This document shows, in pieces, positions 44,495 through 53,817 of a stretch of 64,000 nt of DNA. A program made the translations under genes and the position numbers. The notes under the pieces are model-generated. The model did no database searches. It was not told the origin of the DNA and saw only the letters and a program-made list of their open reading frames with translations. The number at the start of each line of letters is the position of its first letter. Position 1 is the first letter of the stretch. Origin of the DNA: Pedobacter quisquiliarum (GTDB lineage: Bacteria; Bacteroidota; Bacteroidia; Sphingobacteriales; Sphingobacteriaceae). The DNA is taken from contig NZ_BMIL01000008.1 in NCBI RefSeq assembly GCF_014642175.1, positions 124,001 to 188,000 of the forward strand, given 5' to 3'.

Positions 44495-47305
44495 TCAGAA
44501 ACTATAGTTCAACAACAATTCAAATATAGGATTATGCTTGTAAAGCTTGTTGACCAGCACAATTCTTGTGCCCAGGTCTATGTTGGGCTGGTAACGCAGT
44601 ACATTCATGTCTGCGTGCAGCTCCAGTCCATACGTCTTGGGTTGCAGGAGGGAAGTTTCCCTTCCGATGTTTTCGTAATGGCAGAACATGCCGCCGCGAA
44701 TGTTCCTGATGTAGGCAAGGGGGCCAAGTTCGGCATCCGGAAAGGCAATGGGAAACCGGTAGTTGAACAGCAGCGTGTTTTTAAGCCTGCTTCTTGCCTG
44801 GATGTTGTTGTAGCCATACACGGTATTGATTTCCGTATTGTACTGCCGCACCCCGGATGCCTCCTGAAAGTTGAAGTTAGCGAGGAAGCTATGATTTCGC
44901 GCGATGCCCGGAAAATACAGGAAAGCTTCTGTAGAAAATAAATCTCCGCCTAAGCGAGTGTCGAAAGGTTGATGGAAATATTTCAGCCGAAGGATCTGTC
45001 CCCATCTTGGCGCCACGTCACGTTCTGCCTGCCGGATGCTGTGCTGTAAAGTGAGTCCATAGTTCAGCGGGAAATTTAGAGTCGTGTTGAAGCTCGATGG
45101 TAAGTTCTCGAGCATGTAGCGTTTGGTGTAGCTGGTGCCAACATTTGCGGAAATGTTGTAGTTGTGGTTTAGCGCACTGAAACTTATCGGAACCCGCGCG
45201 TTTATGCCGATGTAGTTTTCACGCCAGTCGCCCTGCTTGATGACTTTGTTCGAATTGTAAAAATTCCTTCTTGGGCGGTTCTCGTAATTAACGGTGAAAA
45301 CTGGGAAGAAGCTTTTAATGGAAAGTCCGGCGTTGTATCCAAATCTGTTCAGGTCGCGATAGTAGTCTACCCCGGTGAAAAAACTCACGGTGTTCAGGAG
45401 GTTGTCCGACTGGAGTTGCAGACCTCCGGTATAGCTGTCGTCGATGGTCGGGATAATGCTATGAAAATTGAAGAGCTGTGTGAATTTCTTGTACGGCTTG
45501 GAAGGGTAGATGCTGTCGGGAATGTTTGCGAAAACATCCCAGGTTTGCTCCTGTGCTTTGGCGGCTTCGCCGAAGAAAACAAAATTGTCCGCTTCTACTT
45601 TTTGTGGATTAAAGGGACTCGTTGCAATCTCAAAACCCTGGGGCGTGTAGTTGCTGAAGACAAATTCCGTGTCGTTTTTACCTGGACCCATGTGAAAAGC
45701 GCCGAATTTAGAGGCGCTCAGAGCCATTATCTCGCGCGAGTTGATGTTCAAGTAGTAAACATTATCTAAGCCGCTGTAATGGGCGTTAAATGCGATTCCT
45801 TCCTTGTAAAACACCGGTTTGCTGATCTGTTGGCGGGTTTTCTTGATCAATTCGAGCTTTTTGCCGGATTTTTCCTCCAGCCATAAAGACTTCCCTTTTT
45901 CGGACACACTGATGTAAGTGATGGTATTTCCGTCCGGATGGTAGGCCGGTGTTTGCAGGATAAGGTTGTCATTATTCTCAAATTTGTGCAGGATTTCCGC
46001 CGTGTTTGCATCGAGTTCAACGAGGTTAAACTGATTTGATAAATCGACCTGAACGGCGATAATTTTCTTTCCATCCGGCGAGAGGGTAGGGGAGAAGAGC
46101 CGTGATTTAAAACGTAATTGTTTGTAGGTTTTAGTGCTGATGTTGTAAGTGCAGATAACGCTGAAACTTTCCTGTCGATATCGTGGATTATACCTGATCT
46201 CATCCCATACAATTACATCTTGGTTTATGCTGAACCAAGGCTGTTCCTGGTAACCTATTTTTAAAATTGATTTTTCATTTTTATTGCTGTCTATGATTAC
46301 GAATTCCGGTGTTGTTGCCTTGCTTCTTTTTAATGCAATGATGTTTTTGTTTTCTAACGTAACCGGTAATAAATAGTCGGTCAAAAAGGTTTGCGTTTTT
46401 GTTTTTGAAGGGTACGTTTTAGTGTTCGATAAGCTGTCTTGTTTTTTCCATTGTTCAGCGATTAATGTTTGTGTTTCCTTGTACCAGGTTTCGGTATTTT
46501 TACCGGTGTATTTTTTTAGGCTTTTAGAGAAGGGATAAATTCTTAATGGATGTTTTTTTATGTCGGTGAGTACGCTATCAAAAACTGATTTACCGAATTG
46601 GGTTCTGATGTTGGTACTTAAAAGATAACCCAACTGATAATAACCAGGTGTTACGTCTTTCGAAGAACCGAATTGTGCTTTACTATAACTATACTTTTTT
46701 CCACTTAACAGGTTTGCACGGTAGGGCATAATCCAGGCTGGTTGTCTGCCGCGCCCCGCGTTCGTTAATGCAGTCTCTGTTGTTACCGCATCCCCTTCAA
46801 AGAACCACAGGGGGATAGAAGCGCCCATCCAGGCGAAATAGACCAGTTCAGGGAAGGGTTTGTGTTGTATGCCGCTGAGCTTATCATACTGCGCAACATG
46901 GCGCAATTCATGGACGGCAAGGTTGTTCAACCAATCCTGACTATCGAAGGCTTGGGGAGGGGTAGTAAAGAACTCCGATTTCTTCGGACCGAGTTGCACA
47001 AAACCGTTCGCGATAACGCCCCGGTTTTGCAAAACAATAGGGAGCCGCGTTGTACTTGTATTCAGGCTTGCGCCTTCTTTCGCGTAGATGAAGGGCAGTG
47101 TATTGGCCATACGCTGTCCCTCACGCTCCAGTTCGCGTGGATAAATGATTTTAAAACCTCCTGCTTCAATCTGGCGCCATTTTACACTAAGTGGGTTTTG
47201 TTCTCCGTTGAACAATTGGGCCTTTAGTGGTAGTGAGGTTAAAGTTAAACAGGATAATGTTATAGTACTGATAAGTAGAGTTCTATGCGTTATTTTAAAT
47301 GGCAT
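44495..47305 (-). CDS. Putative outer-membrane protein with metallopeptidase, TolB-like propeller and barrel parts
   Basis: This 936-residue exported protein starts with a signal peptide (cleavage near PLKAQ, residue 30). Residues about 40-290 contain HELRH (132-136) and WFFEGDAVTTE (167-177), which fits a gluzincin-type zinc site (HExxH plus a downstream Glu). Residues about 300-590 show repeated blades of a TolB/WD40-like propeller (for example FSPTLSPDGKKIIAV and PAYHPDGNTITYIS). From about 630 to the end, alternating amphipathic strands finish in LLLNYSF, a typical barrel C-terminus. A secreted peptidase domain joined to an outer-membrane barrel is unusual, and its role is unknown. The domain reading is from motifs, not from a search. 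Confidence 0.7.
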   Translation of the reverse strand: MPFKITHRTLLISTITLSCLTLTSLPLKAQLFNGEQNPLSVKWRQIEAGGFKIIYPRELEREGQRMANTLPFIYAKEGASLNTSTTRLPIVLQNRGVIANGFVQLGPKKSEFFTTPPQAFDSQDWLNNLAVHELRHVAQYDKLSGIQHKPFPELVYFAWMGASIPLWFFEGDAVTTETALTNAGRGRQPAWIMPYRANLLSGKKYSYSKAQFGSSKDVTPGYYQLGYLLSTNIRTQFGKSVFDSVLTDIKKHPLRIYPFSKSLKKYTGKNTETWYKETQTLIAEQWKKQDSLSNTKTYPSKTKTQTFLTDYLLPVTLENKNIIALKRSKATTPEFVIIDSNKNEKSILKIGYQEQPWFSINQDVIVWDEIRYNPRYRQESFSVICTYNISTKTYKQLRFKSRLFSPTLSPDGKKIIAVQVDLSNQFNLVELDANTAEILHKFENNDNLILQTPAYHPDGNTITYISVSEKGKSLWLEEKSGKKLELIKKTRQQISKPVFYKEGIAFNAHYSGLDNVYYLNINSREIMALSASKFGAFHMGPGKNDTEFVFSNYTPQGFEIATSPFNPQKVEADNFVFFGEAAKAQEQTWDVFANIPDSIYPSKPYKKFTQLFNFHSIIPTIDDSYTGGLQLQSDNLLNTVSFFTGVDYYRDLNRFGYNAGLSIKSFFPVFTVNYENRPRRNFYNSNKVIKQGDWRENYIGINARVPISFSALNHNYNISANVGTSYTKRYMLENLPSSFNTTLNFPLNYGLTLQHSIRQAERDVAPRWGQILRLKYFHQPFDTRLGGDLFSTEAFLYFPGIARNHSFLANFNFQEASGVRQYNTEINTVYGYNNIQARSRLKNTLLFNYRFPIAFPDAELGPLAYIRNIRGGMFCHYENIGRETSLLQPKTYGLELHADMNVLRYQPNIDLGTRIVLVNKLYKHNPIFELLLNYSF

Positions 47306-48645
47306 ATAGCGTGTATGCTAAAAATATTAGTTATTTATGGAGTTCGATGTTAGATCAATGTAAAGTATTTATTTTTTATATTTAAGTAAAATGTTGGTAA
47401 TCAGTATTGTATGTGTGGTTATATTGGATTGTTTAAATCGTGCTGTTGTTCATTTTGTAGCGTTAAAGTCGCTTTTTTGGCTGTTGTAGCGCATCTTCTG
47501 TATTTTTGACATTTAAGGCTGTAAGATACACTAATCACCTGAAATCCTTTGTCGAAATTTGGGTGGTAGTTGAAGATTGTTGTCGTGCCTCTGCGTTAGA
47601 TTCTGTGATCACATGGATCCATTTGCCTGATTTTGCATGCTGGAAGGTGCATCAATCCGTGTGTTTTTTGCGTGTTTCAGATTGGTATTTAGTGCTGAAT
47701 ATAGGCATTTATTGTGTCGTTTTCTGCGTGGTTTCTGTGGTTATGTTGACCATATTAATTGTGTTTATGAGTGGTAGAATTGTGATTATGTTTTGTATTT
47801 ATGGGTAATAAAATTGGGGGTGCGTTTTGTAATAATCAATCTTAAATTGCGCTTACTTCATGATTATTAACGACTAATTACATGTTGTATATTCGGTTTC
47901 CTGGTCCGGTTATATGGTATTCTTGAGGTGATTTATTTCGATTTTATTCTAATTTATTTCACGCTTTTGTTGTAATAGTGTACTCGTGTATGTGTGGTTT
48001 TTGCGCTGGTTTAGCTCGACTTATTTCGTCGTTTTTGGTCTTTGTATGTTGGTTTCTTAGCAGTCAGGTGTCACTATATTTGTAATTAAATGCCTTTGTT
48101 ATATCATTAAAAGCCCCTTTATTTGACGACCAAACCGTACTTTAAGCAAGTGTTTACCATGTGTAATCGGGTTAGTGCAGTTCTCCTATTCATGTTTCTG
48201 GATATGTTTTCAGGTGTTAGTTTTGAAGATATCTAGCCATACTTGGGTCTTCATTTTACGGTGTCTTGCCTCGGATTTTCAGCCGAACTACAAGTGGCGT
48301 AGCCTAGTTAATCCATCTTTTTCTTTCTGGTATTGGCTTTAACAGGTAGTTGCTCTGGCTTGTTTTTGCTGTGCCTTTCCGCTTTAATTCTTGGGTATTC
48401 GGCTGTGTGATTTGCCTTGAATTGATATTCTTAATTGGAGTGTCGGCGATGAATGCTGCTATATGTAGAGGGGATTATATGCGGTATGAGCCTTGAATTT
48501 TAGCTCATGTGATTAGCTGAAACATTTGCTCTGTGGCCTTGATATTCGTGCTTATGACCATCCAAATTTCATGCTATAGCGATGCCCAATGCACGCCTAA
48601 TACTAGCCATTGGCCTGCAATTTATGTGGTGTATCCTGGAAGGTG
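47306..48645. other. T-rich gene desert of about 1.3 kb
   Basis: No convincing gene lies here. Reading frames are short or lack protein character. The plus strand is rich in T and poor in A: in the two lines at 47941-48060 I counted 63 T and 16 A in 120 bases. The minus-strand promoter of the 936-aa gene must lie at the left end. No RNA gene, insertion sequence or clear repeat was recognised. It may be decayed DNA or hold an unrecognised RNA; see findings. Confidence 0.6.
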
Positions 48646-49539
48646 TTACTGTAGTTTCTTACGTGTTTTATAGATCGGGTACAGGAAAACAGCGCCTAAA
48701 ATTAACACTGCTCCGATGTAGAAACCCAGGGTCATTTTCTCCTGTTTTCCGAAAAAAAGGAAAGCTAGCATTATGCCATATACAGGCTCCAGATTGGTGA
48801 TTAGTGCCACCCTGAAAGCGGAAAGCGTACGCATAACAGATACCCCTGCAACGTAGGCAAGCGCAGTACAGATGGTGCCCAATACCACTAAATAGATCCA
48901 GTCTGTACCACTTAGGCTGAAGGTCTCTGTGGCGAGAGATCCATCGAAAAGACGGTAGATGGTAATCCAGAAAAAGGCGCCTGCGATCTCATAAAACCCA
49001 ATCACCTGAGGCTCGGTTTTCTGAACAAGTGTAGAGTTAAAGATGTTGAATATACTCGATGCAAGTGCTGCAGAAAGCCCAAAGATTATACCCAGGGTAT
49101 ACTGACTCTCAAACTTAAAGATCAGGTAAATGCCCAGGATGATGATCAGGCCGATTACGATGTCTGCAACCAGTATTGGCTTCCTTTTTATCAGGGGTTC
49201 CAGGATTGCCGTAAACAACGTAAACGACGAAAGGCAGACCAGCGTTACAGAAACTGTCGACACTTTGATGGCGTGGAAGAAGAGAATCCAGTGAAGCGCC
49301 ACGATGCTTCCGATCATGAAAAACTGCACAAACTGCTTCCTGCTTACCTTGATATTTACCTTCGCAATCGTGAAATACAGGAACAAGGTAATGCTTGCAA
49401 TAAGCACCCGATACCATACCATTTGTACGGCATCGATGGAGATCAGAGCACCCAAAATTCCGGTGAAGCCCCATACAAAAACCGTAAGATGAAGGATCAG
49501 GAGGTTTCTTTTTTCAGTGGCAGGAGTGATGTCAGACAT
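48646..49539 (-). CDS. EamA/DMT-family transporter
   Basis: The 297 residues form ten hydrophobic helices in two EamA repeats; the first begins LLILHLTVFVWGFTGILGALISID and the second has YEIAGAFFWITIYRLF and ALITNLEPVYGIMLAFLFFGKQE. The Pro-rich conserved end LEPVYGIM is typical of drug/metabolite exporters. Substrate unknown. It follows the LptF/G-like gene by 2 bases on the minus strand, so tgt, lptF/G and this gene are co-transcribed. Confidence 0.88.
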   Translation of the reverse strand: MSDITPATEKRNLLILHLTVFVWGFTGILGALISIDAVQMVWYRVLIASITLFLYFTIAKVNIKVSRKQFVQFFMIGSIVALHWILFFHAIKVSTVSVTLVCLSSFTLFTAILEPLIKRKPILVADIVIGLIIILGIYLIFKFESQYTLGIIFGLSAALASSIFNIFNSTLVQKTEPQVIGFYEIAGAFFWITIYRLFDGSLATETFSLSGTDWIYLVVLGTICTALAYVAGVSVMRTLSAFRVALITNLEPVYGIMLAFLFFGKQEKMTLGFYIGAVLILGAVFLYPIYKTRKKLQ

Positions 49540-49541
49540 GA

Positions 49542-50645
49542 TTATTTAGGTGCTTTTCTAAGCAACACGTAGCCTAGAATTCCGAAGAGTATGGTGGGTA
49601 GCAGTACTGCAAAAAGGGGTGGAATACCGCCTTTAATGGAGAACATTTTTGCGAATTGGTTTAATACGATGTATCCGAAGCTCAGGAAAATTCCGATCCC
49701 CAGTGGTAAGCCCACGCCTCCGCGAACTTTACGCGAGGAGAGTGCGACACCAATTAAAGTCAGTACGAAGGCCGAGAGCGGCTGTAAATAGCGCTTATAT
49801 TGCTCAAACAGGAGGTCGTTCATGATGCCGGATCCACGGACGCTTTCCTTGCTGATTTTATCAGAAAGCTCCCGGTTGCTCAGGTTCTCATAGATGTTAT
49901 CATACGCGGAAAAATCATCCGGCCGCATATCCAGTATGGTGTCTTTCTTCTTATCACCACCGTTAATAAAGGTTTCTTTTAAGCCATCAATGTTGCGGAT
50001 GGTGTAGTTGCTTAGCCTCCAGGAACGCTTGGTAGAATCCCATGTTATGGACTCCGCCACGATCTTCTTGCGCATCACATCACCATCGAAGTTATCGAGG
50101 ATGAACTTCGTCCCAATTTTGGTTTTGTTGTCAAAACCGTCGATATAGATGTATGTGTTTTTATCCAGCTTCATGTGAATCTGGCCTTTCACAGAAGGAT
50201 TGCCCTGCTTCACATAGGTATTCTCAAAGGTATTCTTGAGGGTGTTGGTGTATGGTAGGATGTAGAGGTTCGCTGCCAGATTCGCCGCAAAAATGATGAA
50301 TGCGGAGATGAAATACGGCCTTAAAAACCTGTTGAAACTTACGCCACCACTTAAAATCGGTACAATCTCCGTCTGGTCGGCCATCTTTGCTGTAAAGAAA
50401 ATTACGGCGATAAAGTTGATCAACGGGGAGAGCATGTTGACGTAGAACGGGATGGAACCGGCGTAGTATAAGGAAACAACCTGCCAGAAGCTAAGGTTGT
50501 TCCTTAAAAAATCGTCCAGCTTTTCAGAGAGATCGAAAATCACAATAATCACAACAAAGATCGTCAGGGTATATATAAATGTACCCAGATACTTGCCAAT
50601 GATGTGGCGGTCTATGATTTTAAGTCTGCCTGTAAGGAAGTCCAT
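49542..50645 (-). CDS. LptF/LptG-family permease
   Basis: The 367 residues have six membrane helices, three before and three after a periplasmic beta-jellyroll domain of about 150 residues (IHMKLDKNTYIYIDGFDN region). The start IDRHIIGKYLGTFIYTLTIF and the end LPLGIGIFLSFGYIVLNQFAKMF match YjgP/YjgQ (LptF/G) proteins that extract lipopolysaccharide from the inner membrane. Which of the two it is cannot be told. Its start directly follows the tgt stop; a tgt-lptF/G pair is common in this phylum. Confidence 0.88.
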   Translation of the reverse strand: MDFLTGRLKIIDRHIIGKYLGTFIYTLTIFVVIIVIFDLSEKLDDFLRNNLSFWQVVSLYYAGSIPFYVNMLSPLINFIAVIFFTAKMADQTEIVPILSGGVSFNRFLRPYFISAFIIFAANLAANLYILPYTNTLKNTFENTYVKQGNPSVKGQIHMKLDKNTYIYIDGFDNKTKIGTKFILDNFDGDVMRKKIVAESITWDSTKRSWRLSNYTIRNIDGLKETFINGGDKKKDTILDMRPDDFSAYDNIYENLSNRELSDKISKESVRGSGIMNDLLFEQYKRYLQPLSAFVLTLIGVALSSRKVRGGVGLPLGIGIFLSFGYIVLNQFAKMFSIKGGIPPLFAVLLPTILFGILGYVLLRKAPK

Positions 50646-51776
50646 TTATAGTTTTTGTCCTAATACTTGCACCATTTTGTTTTTCCACTCATAAAACGTT
50701 CCATTAATGATCCGTTCGCGGGCTTCTTTTACCAGCCATAGGTAGAAATTCAGGTTGTGTAGGGTGGCTATCTGGGCGCCAAGCATCTCTTTAGAGTGCA
50801 TCAGGTGCCTTAAATATGCTTTGGAATACACCTGATCGGCAAACAGGTCGCTATCTGCTTCAATTGGCGAGAGGTCATCTGCCCACTTCTTGTTGCCGAT
50901 GTTGATGATGCCGTTCTTGGTGAACAACATGCCGTTTCTGGCGTTGCGGGTCGGCATCACACAGTCGAACATGTCTACGCCTAACGCGATATTTTCCAGG
51001 ATGTTGATTGGGGTTCCTACGCCCATCAGGTAACGTGGTTTTTCTTCCGGGAGGATGTCGCACACCACTTCGGTCATGCCGTACATTTCTTCTGCAGGTT
51101 CTCCAACGGAAAGACCGCCGATTGCATTGCCTTCGCGGCCCATGCTGGCGATGAATTCTGCGGATTTTACACGAAGATCTTTGTATACAGAGCCCTGAAC
51201 GATTGGGAAAAGTGTTTGCTCGTAGCCGTATTTTGGCTCTGTGCTGTCTACACGTTCGCAGCAGCGCTTCAACCAGCGGTGCGTCATCTGGATGGATCTT
51301 GCCGCATAGCGGTAGTCGCAAGGGTATGGTGTACACTCATCGAAGGCCATAATGATGTCTGCGCCGATTGTACGTTGGATATCCATCGCAATTTCTGGCG
51401 TAAACAAGTGTTTAGAGCCGTCGATATGGGAGCGGAAGGTTACGCCTTCTTCCTTGATTTTGCGTACTTTGCTTAAAGAATATACCTGATAGCCACCACT
51501 GTCGGTAAGAATGGGACCGTCCCAACCGATGAATTTGTGGAGTCCGCCTGCTTTTTCCAGGACGTCTAATCCTGGGCGGAGGTATAAATGATAGGTGTTT
51601 CCTAAAATGATTTGTGCCTTGATGTCATCTTTGAGTTCCCGCTGATGAACCGCTTTAACGGTACCTGCGGTACCTACCGGCATGAAGATTGGGGTTTGGA
51701 TTTCGCCGTGTGCTGTTGTAACTGTCCCTGCTCTTGCTTTTGAAAAGGCATCTCGTGCCTCTAAACTAAACTTCAT
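50646..51776 (-). CDS. tgt: Queuine tRNA-ribosyltransferase
   Basis: This 376-residue enzyme exchanges guanine for preQ1 at position 34 of tRNA. It has the substrate Asp in LTDSGGYQVYSLSK, GSVYKDLRVKSA, the second catalytic part LMGVGTPINILENIALGVDMFDCVMPTRNARNG and the end SKAYLRHLMHSKEMLGAQIATLHNLNFYLW. The usual zinc site of three Cys before AYLRHL (CxCxxC) reads SDLFADQ here and lacks all three Cys. The gene heads an operon with an LptF/G permease and an EamA transporter; a TACTTTTG -7 box lies at 51805-51812. Confidence 0.93.
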   Translation of the reverse strand: MKFSLEARDAFSKARAGTVTTAHGEIQTPIFMPVGTAGTVKAVHQRELKDDIKAQIILGNTYHLYLRPGLDVLEKAGGLHKFIGWDGPILTDSGGYQVYSLSKVRKIKEEGVTFRSHIDGSKHLFTPEIAMDIQRTIGADIIMAFDECTPYPCDYRYAARSIQMTHRWLKRCCERVDSTEPKYGYEQTLFPIVQGSVYKDLRVKSAEFIASMGREGNAIGGLSVGEPAEEMYGMTEVVCDILPEEKPRYLMGVGTPINILENIALGVDMFDCVMPTRNARNGMLFTKNGIINIGNKKWADDLSPIEADSDLFADQVYSKAYLRHLMHSKEMLGAQIATLHNLNFYLWLVKEARERIINGTFYEWKNKMVQVLGQKL

Positions 51777-51904
51777 ATATTAATTTGCTCGCCAAATAAT
51801 CCGTCAAAAGTAGCAAAAAAGGCGCTATTAACGCGTTTAAATTTTTATCAACATCGGGAACATTACAGATTATTAATCAGAAATTTGGCCACCAAAAATA
51901 CACC

Positions 51905-53026
51905 GTGAACTTATCTATAATAGCGCTGGTGCTGCTTGGCACTTTCCTCTTCTGTTTTCTTGTCCAGCTCTATTTCACCCTCTTTGTACACCTCAAACTT
52001 GCTAGGTTTTCAGTTCCGGAGGTTAGTCCTGCTGCAGCCGGGCCGGTTACGGTGATCATTTGCGCGCGTAATGAGGCGGAAAATCTTGAGGCCAACCTGC
52101 CAGCTATATTAACACAAGATTACCCCGATTTCGAGGTTGTTGTGGTGAACGACCGTTCCTGGGATGGGACAAAGGAGGTATTGCGTGCATTTGAAGCGCA
52201 GTATAGCAATTTGAAAGTGGTTACTGTGCCTGAAACGGCCAGGTACATTGCGGGTAAAAAGTTTGCAGTTACCATGGGCATCAAGGCGGCAAAGCACGAA
52301 TGGCTGGTGTTTACAGACGCAGATTGTAAGCCTGAATCTTCGAATTGGTTGATGGGTATGCAGCAGCCGGAAGATGCCGCCGTAGAGATTGTGCTCGGCT
52401 ATTCGCCATACACCAGAACCGGGGGCTTGCTGAACGCGCTCATCCGTTTTGAAACCTTTTTCACAGCAGTAAATTACCTGTCTTTCGCCATAAAAGGTAT
52501 GCCGTACATGGGCGTGGGCCGGAACATGGCCTACAAAAAGGCTTTGTTTTTCAAGAATAAGGGCTTTGCCACACACATGCATATCCCCTCTGGAGATGAT
52601 GATCTATTTGTTAATGCGAACGCGCACGCGGGGAATACAGCCATTCAGATACACCCGGATACCTTTATGCATACCGATCCAAAAAGAACCTGGGGCGCAT
52701 ATTTGAAGCAGAAGAAGCGGCATTTTGGCGCTGGAAAAATGTATAAAGCACGGCATAAGTTTATATTGTCTGCACAGATTATTGTTCAATTTCTTTTCTA
52801 TGTATTGCTCACCGCGATGTTTTGCCTCCGCGAGACGCAGCTCATCGCTGCAGGATTGTTTATCCTGAGTATATTAATACGTGCGTTGGTTTATCCACGA
52901 CTGCTGATCAAGCTCGGCTACCCGGGCCTTCGGTGGTGGTTTCCTCTGCTGGACATACTATTATTCATTTTTTTAGTGTTTAATGGCATTCTGTCTATCT
53001 TTGTCAAAAAAGTACAGTGGAAATAA
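51905..53026 (+). CDS. Family 2 glycosyltransferase, membrane type
   Basis: The 373-residue protein starts at a GTG at 51905 (MNLSIIALVLLG). It has an N-terminal helix (5-25), then a GT-A domain with VIICARNEAENLEANL, VVVNDRSWDGT, FTDADCKPESSNW and a GDDDLFVN motif, and two C-terminal membrane helices. It is a processive or membrane-bound sugar transferase; donor and acceptor are unknown. The end overlaps rsmG by 10 bases. Confidence 0.85.
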   Translation: MNLSIIALVLLGTFLFCFLVQLYFTLFVHLKLARFSVPEVSPAAAGPVTVIICARNEAENLEANLPAILTQDYPDFEVVVVNDRSWDGTKEVLRAFEAQYSNLKVVTVPETARYIAGKKFAVTMGIKAAKHEWLVFTDADCKPESSNWLMGMQQPEDAAVEIVLGYSPYTRTGGLLNALIRFETFFTAVNYLSFAIKGMPYMGVGRNMAYKKALFFKNKGFATHMHIPSGDDDLFVNANAHAGNTAIQIHPDTFMHTDPKRTWGAYLKQKKRHFGAGKMYKARHKFILSAQIIVQFLFYVLLTAMFCLRETQLIAAGLFILSILIRALVYPRLLIKLGYPGLRWWFPLLDILLFIFLVFNGILSIFVKKVQWK

Positions 53027-53649
53027 AATCAGAGCTCCTACAGCAATACTTCAGTAATCTTACCGAAAAGCAGATCCAGCAGTTTGATCAGTTATTTGAG
53101 CTTTACAGCTTTTGGAACGCACAAATAAATGTGATTTCCAGGAAAGATATTGAAGCGCTTTATGAACGGCATATCCTGCACTCGCTGGGCATCGCGAAGT
53201 TTATTTCCTTTAAACCGGGTGAGAAGGTGCTTGATGTAGGTACTGGAGGTGGCTTTCCAGGCATTCCGCTTGCCATCATGTTCCCGGAGACGCAGTTCCA
53301 TCTCGTGGATTCCATCGGTAAAAAGATAAAGGTGGTGACGGAGGTTGCAGCGGCACTGGGGTTGACCAATGTTAAAGCTTCACACTCCCGTGCGGAGCAG
53401 ATCGACGGTAAGTTCGACTTCGTGGTTTCCCGTGCAGTTACCCGCCTGATCGACTTCTATCCTTGGATAAAAGGTAAGTTCAATAAAGACTCCAAGAATT
53501 CAGTGCCCAATGGAATCCTCTACTTAAAGGGTGGTGACCTTCGGGAGGAAATCGAAGAGTCGAGGCTGAAAGCCGAGCTTTATCCTTTGTCTGAATACTT
53601 TAAAGAGGAATTCTTTGACACCAAGTACGTGGTGTACATTCCGCAGTAA
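53017..53649 (+). CDS. rsmG: 16S rRNA (guanine527-N7)-methyltransferase
   Basis: The 210-residue enzyme, started here at a GTG at 53017, has the SAM motif VLDVGTGGGFPGIPLAI, then LVDSIGKKIKVV and the catalytic segment VVSRAVTRL. It methylates G527 of 16S rRNA and affects streptomycin sensitivity by family. The start lies inside the previous gene by 10 bases, a sign of translational coupling. Confidence 0.93.
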   Translation: MEIKSELLQQYFSNLTEKQIQQFDQLFELYSFWNAQINVISRKDIEALYERHILHSLGIAKFISFKPGEKVLDVGTGGGFPGIPLAIMFPETQFHLVDSIGKKIKVVTEVAAALGLTNVKASHSRAEQIDGKFDFVVSRAVTRLIDFYPWIKGKFNKDSKNSVPNGILYLKGGDLREEIEESRLKAELYPLSEYFKEEFFDTKYVVYIPQ

Positions 53650-53699
53650 ATTTCTGAAGCTAAGTTAAGATCTTAGGCAAAGGTGCTGTACGTTGTAGT

Positions 53700-53734
53700 T
53701 AACCTATGGGGTGAGTAAGGCGCCCAATAGGTTA
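53700..53734. repeat. Inverted repeat between rsmG and dprA
   Basis: TAACCTAT (53700-53707) and ATAGGTTA (53727-53734) are perfect 8-base arms with GGG/CCC continuing inward. No T tract follows, so it is a structured element rather than a clear terminator. A second small inverted repeat, CTAAG and CTTAG, lies just upstream at 53660-53676. Confidence 0.4.
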
Positions 53735-53817
53735 TCTGCTATCTCTGAATTTGCAACAAGCTATCGTATTCCTATTGTTCATACCTTTCGATTTACTTAG
53801 ATGTCATAACTTACATT

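Noticed and set aside
47506..47808. 100-codon open frame in the T-rich desert
   Set aside because: Composition simply reflects T-rich DNA (many Val, Phe, Ile, Cys); no motif, no promoter, no partner frame.
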